A DNA stretch of 64,000 nucleotides, from assembly GCA_963663365.2 (NCBI GenBank), contig CAXXIH010000004.1, positions 558,001-622,000 of the forward strand, written 5' to 3'. Below, one piece after another: positions 17,055-26,431 of this stretch (positions within the stretch are counted from its first letter, which is position 1; each line of letters starts with the position of its first letter). A model generated the notes under the pieces. The model was not told where the DNA came from. It did not search any database and worked only from the letters and a program-made list of their open reading frames with translations. Source of the DNA: G963663365 sp963663365. Lineage in GTDB: Bacteria; Hinthialibacterota; Hinthialibacteria; Hinthialibacterales; G963663365. The position numbers and the translations under genes are program-made.

Positions 17055-18820
17055 TTAGCCCGTTTGCCGGCACTCCCTCCAATTTCATATACGTAAATCG
17101 CGTTCCCTAACCGGTGAACCGGTTCGTGCTGCCTGAGCTGTTCAAAGAACGGATTGTATGCGGGAAAACCTACACCGGAGAGAGCGGTAAGACTCACAGC
17201 CACATAGCCCGGACGCATTAGATCTGAGGGGGCAGGGAGGACCATAGGGATATCGTAGATTTCCAACAACTCAGGCGGCCCAAAATAAAACAACGGCAAC
17301 GGCTTCTCTTTTGAATAACCATTCTCCCTAACGAATTCGCTTAAACTGAGCAGCGCTTGGCCCCAATCAGCATTAGAATCGGTGGCCCAAACCAAAGCGG
17401 AAGCCGGTCCGCCTGCCGGTTCATTGAAATACGTAATCTCATAGGGATGAACATACAACGTGGAAATAACATGCGCCACCAATAAAACACACAAAAAAAC
17501 TACGCGAATTCGAAGAGGGTGATTCCGGCGCAGAACGGCAACCAGACGCGGCAACGTGGCGATACGCGGGATTAGAATTTCGCGCACGCCCCAAGCCGCC
17601 CAGAGACAGAAGAACGGCAATACCGGCAGGGCATGCCGGTATCCGATTGTGGCACGGTTAAAACACATCAGCACAGCCAAATAAACAAGCGGCGTGAGCC
17701 ACACAACAGACATTCGATAATCGCGCCGTTGAAGATTTCTAACGATTAACGCAGTACCAATCACCCAAAGCGCCAAAAAGGCCGCAGTGCTTTTCACACA
17801 GAACAGAACCGGGTAGTACAACCACGATCCCGAATAGCGCAACCTCCCTAAAAACCATGTGATATGCCCCGAAGCAGCATGTTCGCGTTGCCGTAACAAT
17901 CCCTCAAAATGCGTATAGGCAGGCAAATATCGCTCAAGAATCCCCGTGCTTGCGGAGATTTCAGGCGAGGCTTGTTCCATGGTTTCAATATCGGCGGATG
18001 CCAGACGGATGCTGCCGATTTCAAATCCATATCCCGCCCAAATCACCAAATAACTCAAAACGAAAAACAGGAGTACCGCACGAAGCGCCCTGACCGGCGA
18101 TAGAGCATTACGTGAAACTCCGAGCCAATGGCAGGCCGGAGGCGAGAGCACAACAACAATCAGAAACACCGGCAACATCACCACCGCCGCATGTTTGGCC
18201 AGCCAAGCCAAACCGAACAAACAGGCCGCCAGCCCGAATCTTGGCCACGAGGGACAATGCACAAAACAATCAAATGCAATTGCAGCGGCCAGAATCGTCA
18301 CGACCGCTCCCATATCGGTTGTTACCAGGCAGCCGTGCGCCAACAGGTTCGGTTCAAAAGTAAATAGGATTTGAGCGAGTAATGCAGGAAGCGGTCCCAA
18401 ACGGAAATACGCCCACCAATAAAGCAACAGCGCCGTCACAACTGAAAGCAGAATCGTTCCCCACCGGGCGATTGCAAACATCCGCAAATAGTCTTCACGA
18501 TTTGCCTCCATAAAGGCCTTGGCTAAGGATTGAAGTGAATCGGCCTTTAACCACGCTTGGCTTTCAAATGGAAGTGCAGGCTCAAAACAGGCCAGCACCG
18601 GCAAAGCGTTGAGACAATTCTGAAGTGGAGGATCGTCAAAACAGAACCGGACATCACCCGATGCCAGAGTCATTACCCCCACAGCCAAATGGTGGGGAGC
18701 ATCCACAGTCGGACTGCTTGAACGGCCGATGTCATAAAGAAGCCAAACCTGGATGGCAATCAGAGCCACATGCAATAGCAAGATTGCTCGTCCGGTCCGG
18801 CTGCGTAGGATGGATGTCAT
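17051..18820 (-). CDS. GT-C family membrane glycosyltransferase (GT39/ArnT-like)
   Basis: Polytopic inner-membrane protein of 589 aa with about ten hydrophobic segments. The first extracytoplasmic loop after helix 1 holds an acidic pair in a VDAPHHLAVG / FDDPPLQNC setting, as in GT-C enzymes that use polyprenyl-phosphate sugars (PMT, ArnT and relatives). Further on, ILFTFEPNLLAHGCLVTTDMG resembles the second conserved PMT region. The C-terminal soluble part (NADWGQALLSLSEFV, LFYFGPPELLEIYDIP) would face the periplasm. It probably transfers a sugar to a lipid, glycan or protein outside the membrane; the acceptor is unknown. Converges on the sugar kinase with overlapping stops and lies 39 bp downstream of the oxidoreductase gene on the same strand. 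Confidence 0.75.
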   Translation of the reverse strand: MTSILRSRTGRAILLLHVALIAIQVWLLYDIGRSSSPTVDAPHHLAVGVMTLASGDVRFCFDDPPLQNCLNALPVLACFEPALPFESQAWLKADSLQSLAKAFMEANREDYLRMFAIARWGTILLSVVTALLLYWWAYFRLGPLPALLAQILFTFEPNLLAHGCLVTTDMGAVVTILAAAIAFDCFVHCPSWPRFGLAACLFGLAWLAKHAAVVMLPVFLIVVVLSPPACHWLGVSRNALSPVRALRAVLLFFVLSYLVIWAGYGFEIGSIRLASADIETMEQASPEISASTGILERYLPAYTHFEGLLRQREHAASGHITWFLGRLRYSGSWLYYPVLFCVKSTAAFLALWVIGTALIVRNLQRRDYRMSVVWLTPLVYLAVLMCFNRATIGYRHALPVLPFFCLWAAWGVREILIPRIATLPRLVAVLRRNHPLRIRVVFLCVLLVAHVISTLYVHPYEITYFNEPAGGPASALVWATDSNADWGQALLSLSEFVRENGYSKEKPLPLFYFGPPELLEIYDIPMVLPAPSDLMRPGYVAVSLTALSGVGFPAYNPFFEQLRQHEPVHRLGNAIYVYEIGGSAGKRAN

Positions 18821-18859
18821 CGGCGCTCTATTTGCGGCGCGGGTTCAGTTTTGATTGCT

Positions 18860-19948
18860 TCAGCGTTTCTTGCGGCCTTTGGGCGCGCTTTTCCTCGCCG
18901 AGGCCCGTTTCTTAGGTTTTGCTTTCGCGGGTTTAAATGGACCGGAGGCAACCTCAGAAATTTCAACGGCACGTTTCTCTTGGCCGGAAAGTTTGGCGGC
19001 CTCGATCACGGCAACACCCCAGCGCGATTCATAGGGGCTGACAATCAGATCTTCGCCATTTTCGATATTGGCCAGGACATTGTCATAAATGGGAATGTGC
19101 GCATTTTTCATGCATGGGAATCTCATGCGCACGATTTCACCCGCAACCTCTTGGTATAGGCCAAATGGAGTTTCCGAATCGAATTTCGTTTTGACCAATG
19201 TTCCTTTTGTACCGCAGATATGCCACCGGCGGCGCGGCGCCATATCCACCGTGGATAATCCAATGGAAGCATAAAGTCCGTTCTCAAATTCGATTGCCAC
19301 ACTGTCGTGTGTCGTAACATCCACATCCCAAACTTGATTTTGCGTGTTCGCAAATACGACTTTGGGACGGCAGTTGGCAATCTGGATGACTTGATCGATT
19401 AGGTGCGCGCCCCAGTCATATAAATTCCCACCGCCGTACTTCGCTTCCCGCCGCCAACCCGGGCACATGCCCCATGAGTCGACCGTGGCTTCGATGCTGA
19501 AAACCTTGCCTAGCTTACGGCTGTCGATGAGATGCCGGACTGTAAGAAAATCGCCATCCCAACGGCGATTCTGGAATACGCTGAGAGTCACACCGTTTTC
19601 TTCAGCGGCTGCGATCATCTTATCGGCCTCGGCCACGCTCATGCACATCACCTTTTCGGAAACGACATGCTTGCCGGCATTGAGCGCCTTTAGGGCAAGA
19701 CGGCAGTGGGAATCGTGAGGCGTGATAACAGCAATGAGATCCAAATCCTCTTGTTTGAGCATGTCATCAAATTTGCGATACGTGGGTACACCCCAATCAA
19801 CTTCACCTTGCGCCCGGCAATCCGCTTTTAAATCGCAAACGCTTGCAACGGTCATCCCCGCTTGAGTCATAAGCTCACCGTGCATTTTCCCCATTTTGAA
19901 CATCTGACCGTAGCCGACAATGCCACAACGAATTTGCTTCTTTGCCAT
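18860..19948 (-). CDS. Gfo/Idh/MocA-family NAD(P)-dependent oxidoreductase
   Basis: Sugar or cyclitol oxidoreductase. N-terminal Rossmann fold (CGIVGYGQMFKMGKMHGELM, then ASVCDL), the ITPHDSHCRLALKALNAGKHVVSEK region with the family Glu-Lys, and a C-terminal GFO/IDH sheet domain beginning near residue 130 (GKVFSIEATVDSW, GGGNLYDWGAHLID with the catalytic-type His). The last 25 residues are an unusual Lys/Arg/Ala/Pro-rich basic tail not typical of the family. AAAGGAG eight bases before the ATG. It diverges from a DUF1080 protein; Gfo/Idh enzymes and DUF1080 proteins are known partners in 3-keto-sugar metabolism, which suggests but does not prove such a role here. 362 aa in total. Confidence 0.85.
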   Translation of the reverse strand: MAKKQIRCGIVGYGQMFKMGKMHGELMTQAGMTVASVCDLKADCRAQGEVDWGVPTYRKFDDMLKQEDLDLIAVITPHDSHCRLALKALNAGKHVVSEKVMCMSVAEADKMIAAAEENGVTLSVFQNRRWDGDFLTVRHLIDSRKLGKVFSIEATVDSWGMCPGWRREAKYGGGNLYDWGAHLIDQVIQIANCRPKVVFANTQNQVWDVDVTTHDSVAIEFENGLYASIGLSTVDMAPRRRWHICGTKGTLVKTKFDSETPFGLYQEVAGEIVRMRFPCMKNAHIPIYDNVLANIENGEDLIVSPYESRWGVAVIEAAKLSGQEKRAVEISEVASGPFKPAKAKPKKRASARKSAPKGRKKR

Positions 19949-20296
19949 AATTTCACTCCTTTTCCGGCTCTCCGCGTTTTGACCGGACGGCCGCTAACAA
20001 ACTTATACAATACATGATTCTGAGCGAGCGCTGACCCCTGCGATGGCTGGTCATACTGTGAGAATCAACTGGTATCATCGCTTATGCACCGTAATGCACT
20101 TTCCTAAATCGAAGCGCGAGTCTCTGCAATACAAGTCCGGCAGGAAGGATGGGCGTTATCGCGGGATGCGTGATAGAGTGCTAACTACAAGAAAATACTG
20201 TCGTTACGGAATATTGACATCCTCACCTGAGTTCCCATCGGATTTGATTATCTTCCGTTCGATTCAATACACACGACATACGGAGTCTAAGCAGAC
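19949..20296. other. Divergent intergenic region, no gene
   Basis: Spacer between the oxidoreductase and the DUF1080 gene. It should carry both promoters. A TTGACA occurs at 20215-20220 on the plus strand, but no good -10 box sits 16-18 bases after it. No RNA gene, repeat or hairpin of note was seen. Confidence 0.5.
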
Positions 20297-21919
20297 ATGC
20301 AACGCAAAAAGATGCTGATTCTTAGTTATGGATTTGGATTTCTATCCGCGCTGCTATGCGCGGGCATCGCCGCTTGTGCAGGCCGCGCTCTGGAAGACCA
20401 ACACTGGGGTTTGCTAACCGCCCCGGCGGCAGAGTCTGACGATGCAACAGAATCGTTGGTCGGAAATTTAACGGACTATACTTGGAAGGGCCTTGCCACG
20501 GTCGCCACCACGATTCCGGCCAGCGATGACAATGGGCAACCCACATTTTCGGCTGATGGCAAAGAAATGAATCCCGCCGTTGAAGAACGATTGCGGCGTA
20601 TCATTTCCGAATGCAAATACAGAAGCATGGAAGTTGTCTTGACCCTTTTTGAGGATCGCCCGGGAGCGGTGTTGCAGAACGAAGAGGCATGGATCAACGC
20701 GGCTCGTTTGGCAACCAAAAACTTCGGGGATCACCGCCAAAGAGTGATTTTTACAATCACCCGGCCCCACCCCGATCCACAATGGATGGCCTCATGCACG
20801 ATTCCGATTATGGCCCCTAAAACCGCCAACCTGATTGCTCAGACAATCCATGGTATCGAACCGAAGATGCTGGTTGCCGTAGGTTGCCCGGATGCGAAAG
20901 CCGTAAAACAAATCGCCCAAGAAGAAGAAATCGACATCCTTGCGGTTGATGATGACCAAGCCCTGGAGGCCGCCTTCCAACTCCGTAAAACCGGCTCGGC
21001 CAAACCGATTTTTGACTTCCGAGTGCACGGCCATGGCGGATGGATGGCCGCAGAAGATGGTAAAACGCTTCAAGGAGTATGGCGTTTGCAGGTTGGGGAG
21101 CTGTCGCCGGAAATGAAATCCTGCCAAATGGCCGTTGAGCGTGCCCGCACAGATAAACAATACAACCTGTTTGCCGCCTTTCCGGCTTGGACCAACGGTT
21201 CCGAACGTGGGGCCGATTATCAAGATCATTACGAAATCGGCGGATCGGGCACTCCTCAATCACCAGGATTCGGATGGTTCTTGGATATGGTGGACCGGGC
21301 GCGCAGACCGGATCGTGAAATCGCAGCCTTGGATGCAGGCTACGAATTGGACTCGAGTTGGCTGCCCGAGGCCGAACGGGAAGCCGGATTTAAAGCCTTA
21401 TTCGATGGTAAAAGCCCCCAAGGCTGGACCGTCGTCCCCTCGAACCGTGAATGGCGGATTCAAGATGGCGTTCTCTACGGTCCCCTGGAAACGGGAACAT
21501 GGATTCGTTCTTGGAGACGTTATTCGGACTTTATTCTGCGATTGGAAGTAAAGCTTACTGAGGGCTGCAACAGTGGCGTCTTTTTACGTGCACCCTTGGC
21601 GGCCCGTCAATCGCGCAATGGAATTGAGATGCAATTAATCGGCATGAATATGGATCCTCAGCCGAATGGTCCAGGATCATTATATTCGTACATGGCGCCC
21701 CGGGTCGATGCTTTCAACAAACCCGGCGAATGGAACGATATCGAGGTTGAATACCGGGGCCGGTATATCAAAGTCACCATCAACGGTCAGGTCGTTCATG
21801 ACATCGATCTCACGGGTCACCCCATTTTCGGGAGCCGTCTCTTAAATGGGTTTATCGGTTTTCAAGCCCACGGACACGGCTCACCGTATTTCAGAAATGT
21901 CCGTATCAAAGAACTTTAA
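20297..21919 (+). CDS. Exported DUF1080 (3-keto-disaccharide hydrolase-like) protein with extra N-terminal domain
   Basis: 540 aa, with an N-terminal hydrophobic signal (LSYGFGFLSALLCAGIAACAG, Cys near residue 26-27 that could be a lipobox). Residues about 60-340 form a domain I cannot name; alternating strands and helices (SMEVVLTLFEDRPGAV, RVIFTITRPHPD, MLVAVGCPD, EEIDILAVDDD, PIFDFRVHGHG) look like a TIM-barrel-type fold. The C-terminal 170 residues are a DUF1080 concanavalin-like domain, with the hallmark GFKALFDGKSPQGWTVV and later SGVFLRAP, GEWNDIEVEYRG, GFIGFQAHGHGSPYFRNVRI. Members of DUF1080 hydrolyse or eliminate 3-keto-glycosides. A terminator follows. Diverges from a Gfo/Idh/MocA oxidoreductase, a plausible pathway partner. 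Confidence 0.8.
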   Translation: MQRKKMLILSYGFGFLSALLCAGIAACAGRALEDQHWGLLTAPAAESDDATESLVGNLTDYTWKGLATVATTIPASDDNGQPTFSADGKEMNPAVEERLRRIISECKYRSMEVVLTLFEDRPGAVLQNEEAWINAARLATKNFGDHRQRVIFTITRPHPDPQWMASCTIPIMAPKTANLIAQTIHGIEPKMLVAVGCPDAKAVKQIAQEEEIDILAVDDDQALEAAFQLRKTGSAKPIFDFRVHGHGGWMAAEDGKTLQGVWRLQVGELSPEMKSCQMAVERARTDKQYNLFAAFPAWTNGSERGADYQDHYEIGGSGTPQSPGFGWFLDMVDRARRPDREIAALDAGYELDSSWLPEAEREAGFKALFDGKSPQGWTVVPSNREWRIQDGVLYGPLETGTWIRSWRRYSDFILRLEVKLTEGCNSGVFLRAPLAARQSRNGIEMQLIGMNMDPQPNGPGSLYSYMAPRVDAFNKPGEWNDIEVEYRGRYIKVTINGQVVHDIDLTGHPIFGSRLLNGFIGFQAHGHGSPYFRNVRIKEL

Positions 21920-21952
21920 TATCATCTCCCCGATCATGGAGAAGTCATGCAA

Positions 21953-21985
21953 AACGCCCGGCAAATCGCTGCCGGGCGTTTTTTT
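21953..21985 (+). terminator. Rho-independent terminator, probably bidirectional
   Basis: Perfect 11-bp GC-rich stem (AACGCCCGGCA paired with its complement), 6-base loop, then seven T. On the minus strand it lies just after purB and is followed by GTTTTGC, so it can serve both convergent genes. Confidence 0.93.
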
Positions 21986-22013
21986 CACTCCCATATTCTA
22001 CAAATAATCCGGG

Positions 22014-23306
22014 TTATGGCTTTACACGGTCGTAGATATAATCGACATGTTCAAGAACGGTATCCAAGTTGAAACACGCCTCTAAAACCTTGCGGTCCAG
22101 TTTTTCTTGGACTTTCGGATCGGCCCAGACTGTCTCCAAAAGTGTCCCGCCCTCATCCCAAACCTTCATCGCACAGCGCTGTACGATTTCATATGCATCT
22201 TCGCGGGAAAGTTCGGATTGAATCAATGTAATTAGGACTTTTTGAGAAAAAACCAAACCACCGGTCATATCAATGTTCTGGCGCATACGCTCTTTATTAA
22301 CGAGCATATCGCGCATGATATACGTCATGCGATCCAACAAATAATCGGCAAGAATCGCGGAATCGGTCAAAACAATCCGCTCTGCAGATGAATGAGAAAT
22401 ATCCCGTTCATGCCATAGTGTTACGTTTTCCATTCCCACCAATGCATTGGCGCGGAGTACGCGGGCCAGACCGGATATGCGTTCACATAAATTCGGATTT
22501 TTCTTGTGGGGCATGGAACTGGAACCCTTTTGCCCCGGAGGAAACGGCTCTTGCACTTCACGGATTTCGGTTCGCTGCAAACCACGAATCTCTGTCGCCA
22601 TCTTTTCGAGTGTACTGCCAATCAATGCCAGAACATTAAGAAACTCGGCATGACGATCACGCTGAACGATTTGATTGGTAGCGGCGGCCGGCTGTATGCC
22701 TAAATGGCGGCAGGCAATCTCTTCCACACGGGGATCGATATTGCTGAAAGTCCCAACTGGACCTGAAAATTTACCGACCGCAATCCGGGGCCGGAGATCA
22801 TCCAACCGGTCTTGATGACGGCGTAATTCTTCTAGGAAAATTAGAAGTTTCAGGCCGAAGGTTGTCGGTTCCGCATGAACACCATGAGAACGGCCAATGC
22901 AGACGGTGTTTTTATGCTCTTCAGCTTGGTCCGCGACAATTTCCACCAACTTCTCTAAATCTTCGGCAATAAGATCGTGCGATTCCAGAAGTTGCAGGGC
23001 CGTGGCTGTATCCAGTTTATCCGAGCTGGTTAGTCCCATATGTATATAACGCGCGTTCTCTCCTACATACTCTTTGACACAGGTCAAAAACGCGATGGTT
23101 TCGTGATCCAGCGTGGCTTCGAGTTCATGGATGCGCTCGATATTAAAATCGGCCTTGGCTTCAATATCCCGCAAAGCGTCATCGGGAATAACGCCAAGTT
23201 CGTTCCACGCTTTGCAGGCTGCAATCTCGACTTGCAGCCAAGTGCGAAAACGATTCTCATCGGACCAAATTCGGCCCATTTCCGGCCTTGTATATCTTTC
23301 GATCAT
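22014..23306 (-). CDS. purB: Adenylosuccinate lyase PurB
   Basis: Fumarase-superfamily lyase acting twice in purine synthesis (SAICAR to AICAR plus fumarate; adenylosuccinate to AMP plus fumarate); cytoplasmic homotetramer, 430 aa. The signature loop GSSSMPHKKNPN with the catalytic Ser is present near residue 257, as are the TSSDKLDTATALQL and GRSHGVHAEPTTFG regions containing the catalytic His. The frame begins at a TTG at 23321, but the ATG at 23306 has GGAG nine bases upstream and begins MIERYTRPEMG, a standard PurB start. Stand-alone gene facing the terminator at 21953-21985. Confidence 0.96.
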   Translation of the reverse strand: MIERYTRPEMGRIWSDENRFRTWLQVEIAACKAWNELGVIPDDALRDIEAKADFNIERIHELEATLDHETIAFLTCVKEYVGENARYIHMGLTSSDKLDTATALQLLESHDLIAEDLEKLVEIVADQAEEHKNTVCIGRSHGVHAEPTTFGLKLLIFLEELRRHQDRLDDLRPRIAVGKFSGPVGTFSNIDPRVEEIACRHLGIQPAAATNQIVQRDRHAEFLNVLALIGSTLEKMATEIRGLQRTEIREVQEPFPPGQKGSSSMPHKKNPNLCERISGLARVLRANALVGMENVTLWHERDISHSSAERIVLTDSAILADYLLDRMTYIMRDMLVNKERMRQNIDMTGGLVFSQKVLITLIQSELSREDAYEIVQRCAMKVWDEGGTLLETVWADPKVQEKLDRKVLEACFNLDTVLEHVDYIYDRVKP

Positions 23307-23475
23307 CGGCTTCTGCTCCAAATTGCTAACAATCTGCCCGGCTCACTCAGATTTCCGGGAAAAAGCAGGCTAGAAGGAGAGAGGCTTTTGGGATAGGTCC
23401 GCGCCAACCAAGTGAGGTATGCTTGCCGCTGTGAACTAGCGGAGATAGGGTATTGAGCGTAAAGTTAACGTGGGA

Positions 23476-24615
23476 ATGAGTGGTGCTATGAAACCAGGAC
23501 AAATTAAAAGCGGTTTAGGTGCTCTCCGGAAATCGGTCGCCAGTGTTCGTGAAGAAAGCCGGTTGATGAAAGAGATCGGTGAGGTCGTTGAAGCCTGCCT
23601 TAAGGATCCCAGCACAGCCTTACAGAAATTCGAAGTCTTTATGGATCAACGCCGTAAGTCTCAGCGAATGGGACCCGGCGAAGGGTTTGTGCGTGTCGAT
23701 GTTGACGGCGAAGTGGTTCTGCTGACGGCCGAAGAAGCCCAAGAATTTATCGATGAAGCCGAAGCCGGGCCGGAACAAGAACGGCGTATCGCCGCCAAGA
23801 TGAAGCGGATTCTAACCTGCCAACCGGAAGAGCTCTTTGCCGAGGCCGTTTTCATCCGCATGTTGGTCGAGGCCACGCTCGATAAATACCGGGCCGAATC
23901 GGAAGGCGATGAAAGCGATGAGGCCAAGGAACTAAAAAGCCTGATTCTCAGTGTCGAAACACGCTTAAAACGGCGTATGACGGTCCTCCAAGAAGACAAC
24001 AACAGCCTGGAAGTTACTGAAAAGGGCGTAACTCTGCACCGCAAAAGCACGGGCATGGATGTGTTTGAGCAGATGATAAAACAGCTCCAAGAGGTGCGCG
24101 CCCAAAACAATATACGAGAACTCCAACGCTTAGGCGGAGAGATCCAAGCCAAACGTAGCACCTATGAACGGGCGACCAACGCCATTCAACCCAATATCCG
24201 TACCTGCAAAATTAACCGCCGCGATATCCAGGTACATATCAGTATTTTCCTGCGCTATCTCGAAGCGCTCGTGCATAAACAAAAAGAGGCTCTGGTCTCT
24301 TCCATTTCCGGTCTCCGCCAACGGGTTGAACAAGAAGGTGGGGCTGAACCGCCTCCCGATTTGGCAATTAAAGAAAAGCAACTCGAAAGTATCGAACAGC
24401 AAGAGCAATTTGTCTCTAAATCCGCGCGTGAGGCGGATGCCGTAGCGGCTGCGATTACCGCAGCCGAAGGCTTGCCGCCCAGCAAGATCGAAGCCGATGT
24501 GGGCGATATCATGCAGCGGGCCGAAGTTCAGGCCATGAAGAAAAAACCGGCCGAAAAGCCCAAGGCCGAGCCTGAAGCTCCTACAAAGCGCACCGGCATG
24601 CATATTAAAAGATAA
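23476..24615 (+). CDS. Hypothetical coiled-coil protein
   Basis: Unknown cytoplasmic protein of about 379 aa with no signal or membrane segment. It is very rich in Glu, Lys, Arg, Gln and Ala and predicted mostly helical: a helix-rich N-terminal part (KSVASVREESRLMKEIGEVV), a short strand-containing insert (GFVRVDVDGEVVLLTAEEAQ), long coiled coils from about 150 to 340, and a basic Pro/Lys/Glu tail ending KRTGMHIKR. Start is uncertain: GTG at 23470, ATG at 23476 or ATG at 23488 are all in frame with weak SD sequences. Followed by a hairpin and an exported protein. No function is proposed. Confidence 0.7.
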   Translation: MSGAMKPGQIKSGLGALRKSVASVREESRLMKEIGEVVEACLKDPSTALQKFEVFMDQRRKSQRMGPGEGFVRVDVDGEVVLLTAEEAQEFIDEAEAGPEQERRIAAKMKRILTCQPEELFAEAVFIRMLVEATLDKYRAESEGDESDEAKELKSLILSVETRLKRRMTVLQEDNNSLEVTEKGVTLHRKSTGMDVFEQMIKQLQEVRAQNNIRELQRLGGEIQAKRSTYERATNAIQPNIRTCKINRRDIQVHISIFLRYLEALVHKQKEALVSSISGLRQRVEQEGGAEPPPDLAIKEKQLESIEQQEQFVSKSAREADAVAAAITAAEGLPPSKIEADVGDIMQRAEVQAMKKKPAEKPKAEPEAPTKRTGMHIKR

Positions 24616-24656
24616 ATTGGTTCCGATTCTTGGATTTTGTTCTTAAATCGCCGAAC

Positions 24657-24677
24657 AACCGTGTGCAAAACACGGTT
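24657..24677 (+). terminator. Possible terminator or leader hairpin
   Basis: Perfect 8-bp stem (AACCGTGT/ACACGGTT) with a 5-base loop, followed by a T-rich but interrupted stretch (GTTGTTTCTTTTC). It lies between the coiled-coil gene and the exported protein, so it may end the first transcript or sit in the leader of the second. Confidence 0.45.
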
Positions 24678-24726
24678 AAAGTTGTTTCTTTTCACGCGGT
24701 CTTTTAAACGAAGCGGGAGGCAGAGC

Positions 24727-25380
24727 ATGAAACATCAAATCCACCCAATTACCACCACCTTAATCCTGACTGTGTTCTGGGCATTGGCCGCAACTCATCC
24801 AGCGGCAGCAGAAGCCATCGGCGCTTCACTACCCATGCAATTCGAGGTGTATGTCTGCACACAACCGGAATCAGCCACTCCCTGTTGGGCCTTTACGGAA
24901 AGCGAGCTGAGCCAACGTTGTCCACAATGCCAGTCAAACCAAAAACAAACCATCCGCTGCAAAAAAGACATCTATTTGGATCGGGAAACTTTTGTTTTAT
25001 TGCCACTCCCCGCACATCGCTTTGCGGATCAAGCCGCGCAGAAGCTTTATGGTATCGGATTGCCCACCGCAAAAAACGGCGCCACCCTGCCCACGACCGA
25101 TCTCTACGAAAACCACGAACGCTACGGTTGGGTGGAAGTGAAGGATTCGCGCTTTTACAACGGCGCAATTGCTGTCTGGCCCGGATTGGCGGGAGTCATC
25201 GTCTCAACTGAAGGTTTTATCCAAATTCTCTATCCCAGCCACAAACAGGATGGTCAGCTCCGCATCATAAATATCCAATACCTGCGCAATGGTGAGGAAC
25301 CTAAATACCTCGTTCCCAAGGCATTTATCAACCGTCAGCTCGAATCGGCAATGAAAACCGGGCAACCAGCCAAGCAATAA
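24727..25380 (+). CDS. Hypothetical secreted protein
   Basis: 217 aa with a Sec signal peptide (MKHQIHPITTTLILTVFW, ending near AAAEA, residues 27-31). The mature part has five Cys, four in a short region (TPCWAFTESELSQRCPQCQ and IRCKK), which may form disulfides or bind metal. The second half has strands and many aromatic residues (YGWVEVKDSRFYNGAIAVWP, VIVSTEGFIQILYPS), slightly like NlpC/CHAP-type folds, but the catalytic motif is not recognisable. Start chosen at the ATG with GGGAGG six bases upstream; the frame itself is open 30 codons earlier. Function unknown. Confidence 0.7.
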   Translation: MKHQIHPITTTLILTVFWALAATHPAAAEAIGASLPMQFEVYVCTQPESATPCWAFTESELSQRCPQCQSNQKQTIRCKKDIYLDRETFVLLPLPAHRFADQAAQKLYGIGLPTAKNGATLPTTDLYENHERYGWVEVKDSRFYNGAIAVWPGLAGVIVSTEGFIQILYPSHKQDGQLRIINIQYLRNGEEPKYLVPKAFINRQLESAMKTGQPAKQ

Positions 25381-25416
25381 CCGGAACCTTAGCCATAAGG
25401 TTGCCCGCCCAGCGCT

Positions 25417-26412
25417 TCATTTTGAATCGAGAAAATCCGCCGGCAGCAACTCATCCACCGACAGCGTTTGAAAATCCTTATTTTCTGCAAAATTGTCCGA
25501 ATAACTGCTGACCGAAAGATTGGCGACTTGTCTCTGCGCCAATTTCTCCGGCGGCACACCTTCCCGTTCGACGGGGTCCGTAATAAACGCGAGCATCGTT
25601 TCCGCCAACATCGAACCGTCACTCACAGGATCCGTTAAAATAAAATAGCGCTTGCCGGATTGATCCACCTGTACGTTCTGTTTGAGATATTCCCTGTGGC
25701 AAAATTCCATTTGACGTCGGATGGATTCCTCATCGAGCAAACCAATTGTCGCCATTTTCATCAGGTCAAATACCAATTCCGGAGGATCGCCTTGGAAATG
25801 TGCGACTCCCCTCAAACCGAACTCAAAACCCTGTTGAAACTTCTCTTTGAAATGTGCAATTTCCTCCTCGTTATTAACATTCTTCTGCGCGATTTTGAAA
25901 CCATCTATTTCTTCACTGAGATTTCTCAGATTGTAACGTACACCCATTTCTGCAAATGCAAGATTTTGCGCTGTCTTCTCTTTCAACTCTCGATCCGGAG
26001 CGCCGCCAATTCGAGCCACACATTTTTCTATGTTGTCAATCTGTCTTCTGAGCCGTTCAACTTTCTCAATGGTCGGTCTATCTCTTTCAATAGAGCGGAT
26101 AATAAATTCCAGTTCTTCCTTCACATCACCCAAAACTTCTTCGCTGTAATCATTGCCCACAATAACCGTGTAGACATCCTTATAAATATCTACCGCAGCA
26201 ACAATCAACTCGTATTGCGCCGAATCTTGATGGTCCGTCGACATAGCATCGAGCTCTGTTAGGGCCTTCACATTCCTGCCTAAATTATCTGCTTTTTCAT
26301 CCTTTACACCAGATGCCATATTCAAATAAGCATATCCTACAACTACCACAAGGATAACGAATGCAAAGAAGACACTTAATGTTAAAGGCAATTTCCACTC
26401 GCAATGTTTCAT
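25417..26412 (-). CDS. Hypothetical membrane-anchored protein (accessory operon gene 3)
   Basis: 331 aa with one N-terminal membrane helix (LPLTLSVFFAFVILVVVVGY, about residues 8-27) and a large, mostly helical, charged domain outside or inside the membrane (VEKVERLRRQIDNIEKCVARIG and EEEIAHFKEKFQQGFEFGL). The topology resembles sensors with a short cytoplasmic N-terminus, but no known sensor or output domain is recognisable. GGAG seven bases before the ATG. It is third in a leftward run of three exported or anchored proteins, 19 bp after the second, so probably one operon. Base composition is visibly AT-richer than flanking housekeeping genes, which suggests transfer. Confidence 0.7.
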   Translation of the reverse strand: MKHCEWKLPLTLSVFFAFVILVVVVGYAYLNMASGVKDEKADNLGRNVKALTELDAMSTDHQDSAQYELIVAAVDIYKDVYTVIVGNDYSEEVLGDVKEELEFIIRSIERDRPTIEKVERLRRQIDNIEKCVARIGGAPDRELKEKTAQNLAFAEMGVRYNLRNLSEEIDGFKIAQKNVNNEEEIAHFKEKFQQGFEFGLRGVAHFQGDPPELVFDLMKMATIGLLDEESIRRQMEFCHREYLKQNVQVDQSGKRYFILTDPVSDGSMLAETMLAFITDPVEREGVPPEKLAQRQVANLSVSSYSDNFAENKDFQTLSVDELLPADFLDSK

Positions 26413-26431
26413 TTAAGTTCTCCAATTCGTT

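Noticed and set aside
20215..20220. TTGACA as a promoter of the DUF1080 gene
   Set aside because: No -10 element at an acceptable distance.
25660..26262. 200-codon plus-strand open frame
   Set aside because: Antisense to the membrane-anchored protein, which has a ribosome site and signal helix.
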